A stretch of DNA of 64,000 bases, taken from assembly GCA_022823225.1 (NCBI GenBank), contig JAJDXM010000024.1, positions 124,001-188,000 on the forward strand, written 5' to 3'. The notes under the pieces are model-generated. The model was not told the origin of the DNA. It ran no database searches and saw only the letters and a program-made list of their open reading frames with translations. Positions 52,655 to 60,371 of the stretch are shown piece after piece. The DNA comes from Gemmatimonadota bacterium. GTDB lineage: Bacteria; Gemmatimonadota; Gemmatimonadetes; Longimicrobiales; Gaopeijiaceae. Made by a program: the position numbers and the translations under genes. Every line of letters begins with the position of its first letter. Position 1 is the stretch's first letter.

Positions 52655-53224
52655 TCAGAGTGATTCGATCTCCACCCACTTGCGCGACGGCCCGCCATCG
52701 CCGAGCGGGAAGGCGTACTGCTGGCCTTCGACCTTGGCGATGCGGCCCACCGCCCGCAGCGCGTCGCGGTCCTTCGCCGCTTCATGCCACTCGGCGTGAC
52801 GGCCGAGCGTCCGCAAGAGACGGCCACCCTCGGAAAACACGGCCACCCGGTAGCTCGTGTAGTGATAGCCCCGGTCGCTCTCGGTGTAGCCGCCGATGAC
52901 ACCGCCCGCCTCCACCCGCTCCAGCGCCACCATGCCGTCCTCCGCACCGGCGTCGTACCAGTCGGACGGGTCGATGTCGTTGAAGTACTCGCGACGAAGC
53001 GCGGTCACGAATCCGAGCCAGTACTCGCGGAGGTTCTCGGGACCGTCCGGCTCAATGGCCATCTGCCGGACGCCCATGGCCGTGTCCCGGCCCGCCAGAT
53101 AGTCGTGCGGCAGGTCGCTGTCGTTCATGTCCCTCGCGCGCGAGTCGTGCATCCCGCTCAGCGCGTCGCGCACCCCGTCGCGGTAGGTGAGCGTGTCGGC
53201 CACCCCCTTCTTGCCTGTGTCCAT
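52655..53224 (-). CDS. Hypothetical protein (array)
   Basis: 189 residues from ATG 53224. DTGKKGVADTLTYRDGVRDALSGMHDSRARDMNDSDLPHDYLAGRD at the start; Trp/Tyr-rich middle (REYWLGFVTALRREYFNDIDPSDWYDAG). Variant class I leader (CTGCC-GAATACA-GGAGGC, hairpin GCCCGGTCCC/GGGGATCGGGC). Unknown. Confidence 0.58.
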   Translation of the reverse strand: MDTGKKGVADTLTYRDGVRDALSGMHDSRARDMNDSDLPHDYLAGRDTAMGVRQMAIEPDGPENLREYWLGFVTALRREYFNDIDPSDWYDAGAEDGMVALERVEAGGVIGGYTESDRGYHYTSYRVAVFSEGGRLLRTLGRHAEWHEAAKDRDALRAVGRIAKVEGQQYAFPLGDGGPSRKWVEIESL

Positions 53225-53330
53225 CGGCTGCCTCCTGTATTCGGCAGTGCTGCCCGATCCCCGAGCGGGACCGGGCCAAGCACCCGCCACAGTGCGAACC
53301 GTGACAGGTGTGGGGGAGAAGGGGTGACGG

Positions 53331-53879
53331 TCAGTGAATCTCGAAGCCGCCCGAGTGAATGCAGAACTCGGCGAACCGCTTCATGTCGTCGAGATTGAAC
53401 CTGTAGATCGTGGCGTCCGGTCGAAGCGCGCCCGAGCCACCGCAGGCGTTGCAGACGGTCGGATGCGGCTTGATGTCCGTCCGCTTGCCGGTTGCCCGGC
53501 AGTACTGGCAGGGCTGATCCGGCACCTCGTCGAGTGCGGCGTTGCGGAGCGCGATCAGGTCGGCCATCCGGCCGTCCTCGACCATGGCCTTCAGCTTGCG
53601 GCCCAACTCGCGGGCGGCGCGGGCACCGAGTCCGTCCCCTTCGGTTGACTGCCAGTAGGTGCAGCCGGACGCCAGACCGGGAAACTCCCTGCAGATGAAG
53701 TCGGCCATCGGACGCCACGTCCACCAACTCGTCTGGAAGAAGCGCCCCGGCTTGCCCGGCTGCCACGGGCGGTCCTCGGGCGGCATGTTCAGGTGCGCCT
53801 CGGCTCCGATCTCGTCGAACAGCTTCGAGTCGGCTTCGTACTCGGCGTCGAACGCCTTTCCGAAGATGTCAACGCCCAT
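53331..53879 (-). CDS. Phage-type protein with DnaJ-like zinc finger (array)
   Basis: 182 residues. MGVDIFGKAF start and FFQTSWWTWRPMADFICREFP match a small family seen in phages and plasmids; later CQYCRATGKR and CNACGGSGA form a CxxCxGxG-type zinc finger. Overlaps the upstream gene by 11 nt. Function unknown. Confidence 0.6.
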   Translation of the reverse strand: MGVDIFGKAFDAEYEADSKLFDEIGAEAHLNMPPEDRPWQPGKPGRFFQTSWWTWRPMADFICREFPGLASGCTYWQSTEGDGLGARAARELGRKLKAMVEDGRMADLIALRNAALDEVPDQPCQYCRATGKRTDIKPHPTVCNACGGSGALRPDATIYRFNLDDMKRFAEFCIHSGGFEIH

Positions 53880-54159
53880 AGTGCGCTCCCTCCTTGGTGC
53901 CCCGCTTGCCATGCACCTGTTCGAGCGCCCCGATTGCGGCCCGTGCCATGGCCAGCGCGCACTCTCTGGCCTCGTGCTCGCTGAACCGCATCTCGCTCTT
54001 TGCGATCACGGTTCCGTTGAGCGTCACGATGGCGTCGGCGGCGACCAGAAGCGGCGTCGGCTTGGGCTGGACCAGCGCCTCGACGATCTGATCGGCCCCG
54101 TCCGTGTCCCCTTCGAGCCACCACTTGAGCACGGTGTAGGCTTCCTTGCTCTCGGACAT
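53869..54159 (-). CDS. Hypothetical protein (array)
   Basis: 96 residues (MSESKEAYTVLKWWLEGDTDGADQIVEALVQ). Class I leader; heads a coupled pair. No family recognised. Confidence 0.55.
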   Translation of the reverse strand: MSESKEAYTVLKWWLEGDTDGADQIVEALVQPKPTPLLVAADAIVTLNGTVIAKSEMRFSEHEARECALAMARAAIGALEQVHGKRGTKEGAHYGR

Positions 54160-54168
54160 AGGCCCTTA

Positions 54169-54222
54169 CCTCCTGTTCAGAGGGGTGAATCCGTCCTCCA
54201 ACACGGAGAGACGGCAGGCGCG
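54169..54222 (-). promoter_or_regulatory. Leader: hairpin plus class I start motif
   Basis: CCTC-TGAACA-GGAGG (54169-54187) with a CCGTCTCTCC/GGAGGACGG hairpin above. Confidence 0.55.
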
Positions 54223-54388
54223 CCGGAGGCTCTGACACCCCCGGCGCGCACCGTTGTGTCCGGTGCTACGCTTCGAGTCCCGCCGCGCGGATCAGCGAAG
54301 CCCGCAGGTCCGCGTCGTAGCTCTCACCGTGAGGCGGGCCAAGCGTCCCGAAGGCTGCGGCAACCTCGGGACGTAGCGGGGAGCGGGG

Positions 54389-54610
54389 TCAGGTCATGGG
54401 GGTGAGCACCATCATGACCTTGCGGACCACCGTGTACGATTGGACGGCAACCATCGAATCGTCCGTCTCGCAGACCTGATAGCCGTCGAACAGGACGATG
54501 TAACCCGTCATGGTGCGGCGCAGCGTGACGCGGTGCTTGCCCCGCTTCTCCGTCTCCATGATGCGGGGGACGGCGCGGTCGTCGTCGATCATCCGGTCGA
54601 TGTCAGCCAT
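54389..54610 (-). CDS. Hypothetical protein, possible TGA readthrough (array)
   Basis: 73 residues from ATG 54610. Basic middle (KRGKHRVTLRRTMTGYIVLFDGYQVCETDD). Overlaps the upstream gene by 8 nt. Its TGA is followed by C, and the same frame stays open for 40 more codons to a TAG at 54266, encoding a protein-like tail (AAAFGTLGPPHGESYDADL). Confidence 0.5.
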   Translation of the reverse strand: MADIDRMIDDDRAVPRIMETEKRGKHRVTLRRTMTGYIVLFDGYQVCETDDSMVAVQSYTVVRKVMMVLTPMT

Positions 54611-55049
54611 GGTCCAGCCCTGCCCTCTCGCGCGTGACAGCGAGTTTGAGCGCGTGGACCACAGCCGTGTGCGTCGTCTCGTCATTCCAGGCCCACAGGT
54701 CGTCCGCGTAGCACTCGCCGGGCACGATCGCGCGGAACGCCCCGCACAGCGCCGCGTGTGCGTACCGATAGACCTGAGAAGGGAACAAGCGCCGGTCGTG
54801 CTCGTCGGCATCGGGGGCGATCTCCTTCACCGCCTCCATCAGCCACTCCTTCCGGTCGCGGTAGACCACCCGGCGTAGCGCACCGTCCAAGCACAAGCAC
54901 TTCGGCGGCTTGTCGGTGAGCAATCCGCACCGATCTATGCTCCGTCCCTTCGCGTCCCGCGCCCAAGCGCGTTGCGTCCACCGCTCCGGCTTGCCCACCA
55001 TCGTGAGCGTGTCCGTGAGCACCGTGGACACCACTTCCTGAATGGTCAT
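54603..55049 (-). CDS. DUF6197-like protein (array)
   Basis: 148 residues from ATG 55049 with GGGGGAGACC just upstream. CLCLDGALRRVVY and the terminal WNDETTHTAVVHALKLAV match the DUF6197 pattern (CALGAL with a late WND motif), found in actinobacteria and their phages. Function unknown. Confidence 0.6.
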   Translation of the reverse strand: MTIQEVVSTVLTDTLTMVGKPERWTQRAWARDAKGRSIDRCGLLTDKPPKCLCLDGALRRVVYRDRKEWLMEAVKEIAPDADEHDRRLFPSQVYRYAHAALCGAFRAIVPGECYADDLWAWNDETTHTAVVHALKLAVTRERAGLDHG

Positions 55050-55137
55050 GGTCTCCCCCATGGTTCAGGTACTCGCCCGAGCCACCATGGCCGGGTCAAG
55101 CGTCCGGCAGGCTGCGATACCTGCCGGGCGCGGGTCG

Positions 55138-55356
55138 CTACCGGATTCGGTAGCCGTTGGTCTCTGCGGCCTTGCGGGCCTTGGCCTCGGACGGCCACAT
55201 GGTGGCGTAGTGCTTCTTGTCCGTTGGCGTCTGCCCGCTGCGGTGATAGGTGCCGTCCCCGAAGGCGAGGACGTACCAGACCGCGTCCCGCTTGCCGAAC
55301 GGGTCTAGGGTCGGCGTGTGCGGCTCGATGGTGACGGTCTGCGTCGTGTCCTGCAT
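55138..55356 (-). CDS. Hypothetical protein (array)
   Basis: 72 residues (AVWYVLAFGDGTYHRSGQTPTDKKHYATMWPSEAKARKAAE). Class II leader sharing GGGCGCTTCC and GCAGTACCC with the 56033 gene. Unknown. Confidence 0.52.
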   Translation of the reverse strand: MQDTTQTVTIEPHTPTLDPFGKRDAVWYVLAFGDGTYHRSGQTPTDKKHYATMWPSEAKARKAAETNGYRIR

Positions 55357-55451
55357 GGTGCTCCCCTCTTGCGAAGGTGAATGGGGTACTGCGGGAAGCG
55401 CCCGCACAGGGCTCCGAACCCTGTGGGGCGTGGTGGCGGAGGCGTTTTCCC

Positions 55452-56033
55452 TTACGCTGCCGCCAGTTCGATCCGCTCCAGCTCGTCGGCCAGCTCGGCG
55501 AGGCTGTCGAGATGCCGCTCGAACATGCCGCGCGTCTCGAACATGGGCTCCTCGGGGCCCTGCCGGTTCTCGGGGGTGCGGCGACGGCGGGTGTCGCACA
55601 GCCGATGCACGTCAGCGCGGAACGCTTCCCGCTGCGGGTCACGCTTCCCGTCCGGCGCATACCAGCCATGGAGCGCCCGGTACGCACCGTCGATGTTGCC
55701 CTGCCGCACCCGGTCCAGAGCGCACAGCGCGTCCGTCTGCGCCTCCTCGTAGAGCGACACAAGCACATTCGAGTTGACGGTGCCGTAGTCCTCCAGCGGT
55801 TGACGGCTCAGTCCGGCCAGCGTCCCGAGCATCACGCCACCGGCGAGACACGCGGTACACTTGCCGTCTTCGAGTGTCGGCGTCCTGAACCACATGGCGT
55901 AGTACGGTCGAACGTCTGGCCGCTCGGCCAGCATCTTCCGGCCATCCTCGATCCCGACACGGATCAAGGACGCCAGCGACGTTACCGGCGTTGCGGTACG
56001 CAACGCTTCCTGCACTTCCTCCACGGTTTGCAT
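55452..56033 (-). CDS. Hypothetical protein (array)
   Basis: 193 residues from ATG 56033. CTACLAGGVMLGTLAGL and helical C-terminus (EEPMFETRGMFERHLDSLAELADELERI). Class II leader. No family assigned. Confidence 0.55.
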   Translation of the reverse strand: MQTVEEVQEALRTATPVTSLASLIRVGIEDGRKMLAERPDVRPYYAMWFRTPTLEDGKCTACLAGGVMLGTLAGLSRQPLEDYGTVNSNVLVSLYEEAQTDALCALDRVRQGNIDGAYRALHGWYAPDGKRDPQREAFRADVHRLCDTRRRRTPENRQGPEEPMFETRGMFERHLDSLAELADELERIELAAA

Positions 56034-56117
56034 GGTCTCCCCCAATGCAAAGGTGAACGTGGGTACTGCGGAAGCGCCCGAGAGGCTTGTGAATCCCCTC
56101 GGGCGGTGGGCGACCCG

Positions 56118-56381
56118 TCAGAACATCAGCAGGTCGAAGTCGGCCATGTCAGCCGCCCAATCGTCAGGATGCGGCGACATGTCCATCACTGCCGACGCGG
56201 CCATGGCCTTCAGCCGGTCGGCCTCGGTCAACTCGTCGTCGCCCGTACACTTGGCATCGAAGGTCTCGCAGCCCTCGCGCGTGAACTTCGCCCGAGCCTC
56301 GTCGAACGTGAGGCCGGGCACATCGTGCAGGCTGTAGATGTCCCAAGGCTCGGCGCACTTGGGGCAATAGATGTCCGCCAT
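56118..56381 (-). CDS. CPKC protein of actinophage type (array)
   Basis: 87 residues. MADIYCPKCAEPWDIYSLHD with a later Cys pair is like small proteins common in mycobacteriophages and actinobacteria (opening YCPxCxEPWExxSLHD). Function unknown. Class II leader. Confidence 0.6.
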   Translation of the reverse strand: MADIYCPKCAEPWDIYSLHDVPGLTFDEARAKFTREGCETFDAKCTGDDELTEADRLKAMAASAVMDMSPHPDDWAADMADFDLLMF

Positions 56382-56470
56382 ACTCTCCCCCTTCGGTTGG
56401 CGGTACGCGGGGACCGGCGGTCGATCCCCCATTGAGGCGCGCACCGTGCGAGAGTGCGCGCCCCGAGCCA

Positions 56471-56656
56471 TCAGCGGCGAGCCATGCGGTTGACCCGGCG
56501 AGCCTTGCGGGCAGCCTTGCGCTTCCGCTTGCGCTTCGCCCTCGCCCTGATCTCGGCCCGCCCCGGTCCAGCCGTCGGAAGCGCAGGACGCCAGTCCTGC
56601 CCGCCCGGCGGCAGAAGCGGGAGCAAGCCACCCAACAGGAGCACGCTACGGTTCAT
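56471..56656 (-). CDS. Small basic protein with membrane/signal segment (array)
   Basis: 61 residues: NRSVLLLGGLLPLLPPGG then a highly basic tail (RARAKRKRKRKAARKARR). GGGGAGACGTCC before ATG. Unknown; low-complexity tail. Confidence 0.45.
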   Translation of the reverse strand: MNRSVLLLGGLLPLLPPGGQDWRPALPTAGPGRAEIRARAKRKRKRKAARKARRVNRMARR

Positions 56657-56749
56657 GGACGTCTCCCCATGGTGGTAAACGGTCGCGGCCCGAACGGCCA
56701 CAGACTCAAGCCACCCGCGCCCGTGTGAAGGGCACGGATGGGAAGGTTC

Positions 56750-56953
56750 CTACGCCTCGACATCCACTGAGGAAGCCACCTCCTCGCCGGTGCGCCAGCG
56801 AAAGACGTCAAGGGTCTGGTCGGGCAGGTCGTGAACGTTGTCGGCCACCTCCTTGATGGCATCGTCAACGGTCTGCGCCCGAAGGAACACAACGCTCGCG
56901 TCCCCGTCCGCATCGCGGGACACGGTGTAGAACCTCGCCAGCACCCTTGTCAT
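56750..56953 (-). CDS. Hypothetical protein (array)
   Basis: 67 residues (TRVLARFYTVSRDADGDASVVFLRAQTVDDAIKEVADNV). ATGA overlap with the upstream gene. Unknown. Confidence 0.55.
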   Translation of the reverse strand: MTRVLARFYTVSRDADGDASVVFLRAQTVDDAIKEVADNVHDLPDQTLDVFRWRTGEEVASSVDVEA

Positions 56954-57306
56954 GCGGCCACCTCCGCTTCCTCGTCGGCCAACCAGATGCGGACGTTGCT
57001 CAGGCCGAACCCGACGTTCGCCCACTCGCCCGTGCGCGTGTGAGTGATCCGGTAGGAACCGTTGGACTGGCGTTCGATCCGCCACGGCCCGTAGCGGTGG
57101 ACGGTCATGAAACCGTCTTCCTGGACCAACTCCAGTTTGACCTTGAGTGCGGCGATGTGCCCGCCGTGCTCGGCCAGCACACACGCCCCCAACAGGTCGC
57201 TGACGTGGAAGTCCCCGCGGGGCGTCTCGACGAAGAACGGGAACCGCTCATCGTCCGTGTTGTCGTAGATACGGTTCACACCGTTCACGACGCTCCGTAA
57301 CACCAT
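56950..57306 (-). CDS. Hypothetical protein (array)
   Basis: 118 residues, beta-rich (FFVETPRGDFHVSDLLGACVLAEHGGHIAALKVKLELV). GGGGGAG start element. Heads a coupled pair. Unknown. Confidence 0.57.
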   Translation of the reverse strand: MVLRSVVNGVNRIYDNTDDERFPFFVETPRGDFHVSDLLGACVLAEHGGHIAALKVKLELVQEDGFMTVHRYGPWRIERQSNGSYRITHTRTGEWANVGFGLSNVRIWLADEEAEVAA

Positions 57307-57395
57307 GCTCTCCCCCTTGAAAGCCGTGTCAGGGTTGGCAGGTCCAACCCAAGGACCGGATGGGCTTTCGAGACCCACCCGGTCGCGTGTGGCGG

Positions 57396-57926
57396 CTACA
57401 CAAGGTCGCGCGCGTGAATGAAGATGTCCCGCTCCCGCTGCACCCTCCGGTACGCCCCCCCGATCCCGCCGGGGTCCGTCTCAAGGCTGTACTTCGGGTG
57501 AAGGTCGGTGACGGCCCGCTTGACGAAGCGGTGCAACTGCTGCTGCTTCCTGTCAATCAGGGCCGACAGACCCTTGATGACCACCCGGCGGCGCGGCGGA
57601 TGCGTCTTGCCGTCCGACGCGACCCGCTCGATCTCGGCGTCTGCGAGCGTCTTCGAGACGGCATCGGCGACCTTGCCGCCTCCCGGCGACGTGGCGATCT
57701 GCCGCAGGACGTAGTGAAGCGTGTCGGCCACATCCTGCTTCTCCCGAATCCCACCGGCCTTGGGCGTGGTCTTCAGCACATCCTCGACGCCCGCATCCCA
57801 CAGGGCGGCATCGAACCGCTGGAGCGCCTCGTTGGCCCGCTTCATGGCGACGCTGGCCTTCTCGAACTCCGTGTCCATCTCCCGCTGCACCTCGTCGGCC
57901 AGCGCCTTCACCTCCTGCTCGGTCAT
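57396..57926 (-). CDS. Helical hypothetical protein, near array start
   Basis: 176 residues from the second ATG (57926), where spacing to GGGGGAG is normal. Long coiled coil (KALADEVQREMDTEFEKASVAMKRANEALQRF) then basic segment (KTHPPRRRVVIKGLSALIDRKQQQLHRFVKR). Probably DNA-binding or scaffolding; no family recognised. Hairpin CCGCTTCG/CGAAGCGG upstream. Confidence 0.58.
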   Translation of the reverse strand: MTEQEVKALADEVQREMDTEFEKASVAMKRANEALQRFDAALWDAGVEDVLKTTPKAGGIREKQDVADTLHYVLRQIATSPGGGKVADAVSKTLADAEIERVASDGKTHPPRRRVVIKGLSALIDRKQQQLHRFVKRAVTDLHPKYSLETDPGGIGGAYRRVQRERDIFIHARDLV

Positions 57927-57950
57927 CATGCTCCCCCTTGGAACTGTGAC

Positions 57951-57971
57951 CCGCTTCGCGAATCGAAGCGG
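57951..57971 (-). promoter_or_regulatory. Leader hairpin of first clear array gene
   Basis: Perfect 8-bp hairpin CCGCTTCG/CGAAGCGG with a 5-nt loop, followed by GGGGGAG. Confidence 0.6.
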
Positions 57972-58011
57972 CAGACGGTCAGGAGGAGGCGAACCCTCCC
58001 GACCGTGTGGG

Positions 58012-58689
58012 TCAGGCGTTGCGGAAAGTCTCGTGGATGCCCGTGTGACGGTTGAACGCGACCCGCAGCACCAAGGGACGCTCGGTGTCTGCCGTCTCGG
58101 CGGATTGGGAAGGGTCTGAATCCCGGCAGGAAATCACGTAAAGTCTTACAGGGCTGCACGATCTGCGTTTCCTGCCGTTGTAATGGACCCTGCTGGACCG
58201 TACCGCGAAAGCGGGAAGGTCGGACGTGAATGGCGGGAGTGTCGCGGCCACGCGTGCCCTTCTCCGAGGGTCTCTGAAACCGACATTTCGCCCACGTCCC
58301 CAGAGGCTTGGTCGTCCGGGCGCATTAGCGGGCCCGACCTGGCGGCTCGCCGCGCCCGAAGTCCTCCACGCAACTACGTCATGCAGCGACCGACCGCCGT
58401 TGGTCGCTATCTGCAAGCGCTGGCTAATGGACGAGGGTGCTGGATCGGCGACTCCTGTCGGCAATTCCAGAACGTCCAGCGCCTCCAGCGCGCCGGCATA
58501 CATGCCCATCGAACTCTCGGGCGTCCCCCGTTCGAGTCTGATCACCGAAAAGCGAGACACACCCATGCGGCCGGCCAGATCCCGCTGAGTGAGCCCACGC
58601 CGGATTCTGGCCGCGCGGATGTACCTGCCCAACCGTGCCATGGCCCGGGTCAACTCGGGGGGCGTCCCCGGAGTGGCCTCGCCGCTCAT
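58012..58689 (-). CDS. XRE-family regulator with replaced C-terminus
   Basis: 225 residues from ATG 58689. The first about 85 residues are a normal XRE HTH (LGRYIRAARIRRGLTQRDLAGRMGVSRFSVIRLERG), similar to the regulator at 63642, which ends near 100 residues. After ADPA the sequence no longer looks like the family and runs on through the start of the array. The element edge probably cut the gene near 58430. An internal GTG at 58137 could instead start a separate 41-residue array protein ending FNRHTGIHETFRNA. Confidence 0.5.
   Translation of the reverse strand: MSGEATPGTPPELTRAMARLGRYIRAARIRRGLTQRDLAGRMGVSRFSVIRLERGTPESSMGMYAGALEALDVLELPTGVADPAPSSISQRLQIATNGGRSLHDVVAWRTSGAASRQVGPANAPGRPSLWGRGRNVGFRDPRRRARVAATLPPFTSDLPAFAVRSSRVHYNGRKRRSCSPVRLYVISCRDSDPSQSAETADTERPLVLRVAFNRHTGIHETFRNA
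58124..58177. repeat. Nested inverted repeats upstream of the array
   Basis: Outer arms CGGCAGGAAA and TTTCCTGCCG (perfect 10 bp, 34 bp apart) enclose GTAA-AGTC-TTAC (about 58138-58149). Position just upstream of the first array genes suits an array control site or an attachment-site core. Confidence 0.5.
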
Positions 58690-58750
58690 TCGGAGCGGCA
58701 GCCGCGTGGATCGAAATCGGTGGTCGAGCAACGTGTCCGGGGTTGCATGT

Positions 58751-60343
58751 TCAGCGCTCCCGCGCCAGGGACCTGAGCAGCCCGGCGATCATGAACAACA
58801 GCACGACGCTGACGGGCAGGGCGGCGGCTATGGCCGCGGTCTGCAGGGCCTGTAGACCGTCGGCGAGCAGGAGCACGGCGGCCACGACGCCGATGCCGAG
58901 CCCCCAGACGATGCGGAAACGCCGGGGCGGGTGCGGGTCGCCCATGCTCAGCAGGGTGGTGATGACGAGCGTGCCGGAGTCCGAGGACGTAACGAACCAC
59001 GTCACCAGCAGGAGGGTGGCCGTGGCGGACATCGCCCAGGCCAGCCAGCCGATGTCGGTCATGCGGTCGATGGTCGCGTAGAGCGCGGCTTCGTAGTCGG
59101 CGCCCCTGACCAGTTCCATGATGCCGGCCGTCCCGACGCCGCCCGGGGCGTTGAGTTCCAGATGGATGGCGTTGCCGCCGAAGATCCCGAACCAGAGCAG
59201 CGCGAGTCCGGCAGGGACGAACATCACGCCCAGGATGAACTCGCGCAGCGTGCGTCCGCGCGAGATGCGGGCGATGAACGTACCGACGAAGGGCGCCCAG
59301 GAGATCCACCAGCCCCAGTAGAAGATGGTCCAACCGTTCTGCCAGGCCGCGTGCTCCGGATCGTCCGCGATCCACAGTGACATGGGCACCAGGCGCCACA
59401 GGTATTCGGCGAACGAGGACGCGACGAATCCGGCGAGCCAGGTGAACGGTCCCAGCAGCACGAAGCATGCCAGCAGGACGATGCTCACGCGGATGTTCCA
59501 CTCCGACAGGACGCGGATGCCGCGGCTGACGCCGGACACCGCCGACAGGGTGGCCGCCAGCGAGATGGCGGCGATGAGCGCGACCTGCGTGGCGACGCCC
59601 GGTTCCACACCGAACAGCACGTCCAGACCGGTGGCCATCTGGCTTGCCCCGAGGCCTAGGGAGGTAGCGATGCCGAAGACCCCGCCGAACACGGCCAGCA
59701 GGTCCACCAGATGGCCGGTGGGGCCGTAGATGCGCTCGCCGACGATCGGGTACAGGGCGGAGCGGAGCGTCAGCGGCAGTTTCTTGCGGAACCCGAAGTA
59801 GGCCAGGCACAGCCCGACCACGACGTACACGGACCAGCCGTGGATGCCCCAATGGAAGTAGGCGACGCGCATGGCGTGCACGGCGCGCGGCTCGTCCAGC
59901 GCCACGGCGCCGGCCAGATCGGCGGCCGGGTTGTTGGGGTAGCCCGCGCTCTGGCTGTTGTCGAAGTAGAACAGCGGTTCGGCGATGGAGAAGAACAGCA
60001 GTCCGATCCCGATGCCGGCCGAGAACAGCATGGCGAGCCATGCTGAGGTCCTGAACTCGGGCCGGGAACCGTCATCGCCGAGCCGGATCCGGCCGAACGG
60101 GCTGCACACGAGAAACAGGCAAGCGAGTACGTTGACGCCGACGACGAGGAAATAGAACCAGCCGAGCGTGCCTTCGATCCAGTCGCGGATGCGGTCGAAC
60201 ACGGCGCCGGCGGCGTCCACGTCCCGGACCGTGGCGAGGACGAAGGCCAGCACGACACCCTTGGCGGCCAGCGCCATTGCGGGATTCAGCCCCTTCCACG
60301 GCCCCGCATCCGCCGTGGTTCGCCGGTGTCGCCCGTTCCTCAT
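58751..60343 (-). CDS. BCCT-family betaine/choline/carnitine-type transporter
   Basis: 530 residues, 12 membrane segments. BCCT motifs: GIGIGLLFFSIAEP in TM3-4 and WTIFYWGWWISWAPFVGTFIARISRGRT in the TM8 signature. Sodium- or proton-coupled uptake of quaternary-ammonium osmolytes. Exact substrate not readable. Starts 28 nt after the TonB-dependent receptor, so the pair is co-transcribed. Confidence 0.9.
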   Translation of the reverse strand: MRNGRHRRTTADAGPWKGLNPAMALAAKGVVLAFVLATVRDVDAAGAVFDRIRDWIEGTLGWFYFLVVGVNVLACLFLVCSPFGRIRLGDDGSRPEFRTSAWLAMLFSAGIGIGLLFFSIAEPLFYFDNSQSAGYPNNPAADLAGAVALDEPRAVHAMRVAYFHWGIHGWSVYVVVGLCLAYFGFRKKLPLTLRSALYPIVGERIYGPTGHLVDLLAVFGGVFGIATSLGLGASQMATGLDVLFGVEPGVATQVALIAAISLAATLSAVSGVSRGIRVLSEWNIRVSIVLLACFVLLGPFTWLAGFVASSFAEYLWRLVPMSLWIADDPEHAAWQNGWTIFYWGWWISWAPFVGTFIARISRGRTLREFILGVMFVPAGLALLWFGIFGGNAIHLELNAPGGVGTAGIMELVRGADYEAALYATIDRMTDIGWLAWAMSATATLLLVTWFVTSSDSGTLVITTLLSMGDPHPPRRFRIVWGLGIGVVAAVLLLADGLQALQTAAIAAALPVSVVLLFMIAGLLRSLARER

Positions 60344-60371
60344 GGTTCGATGGCCGGGCCTCCCGTGTATG

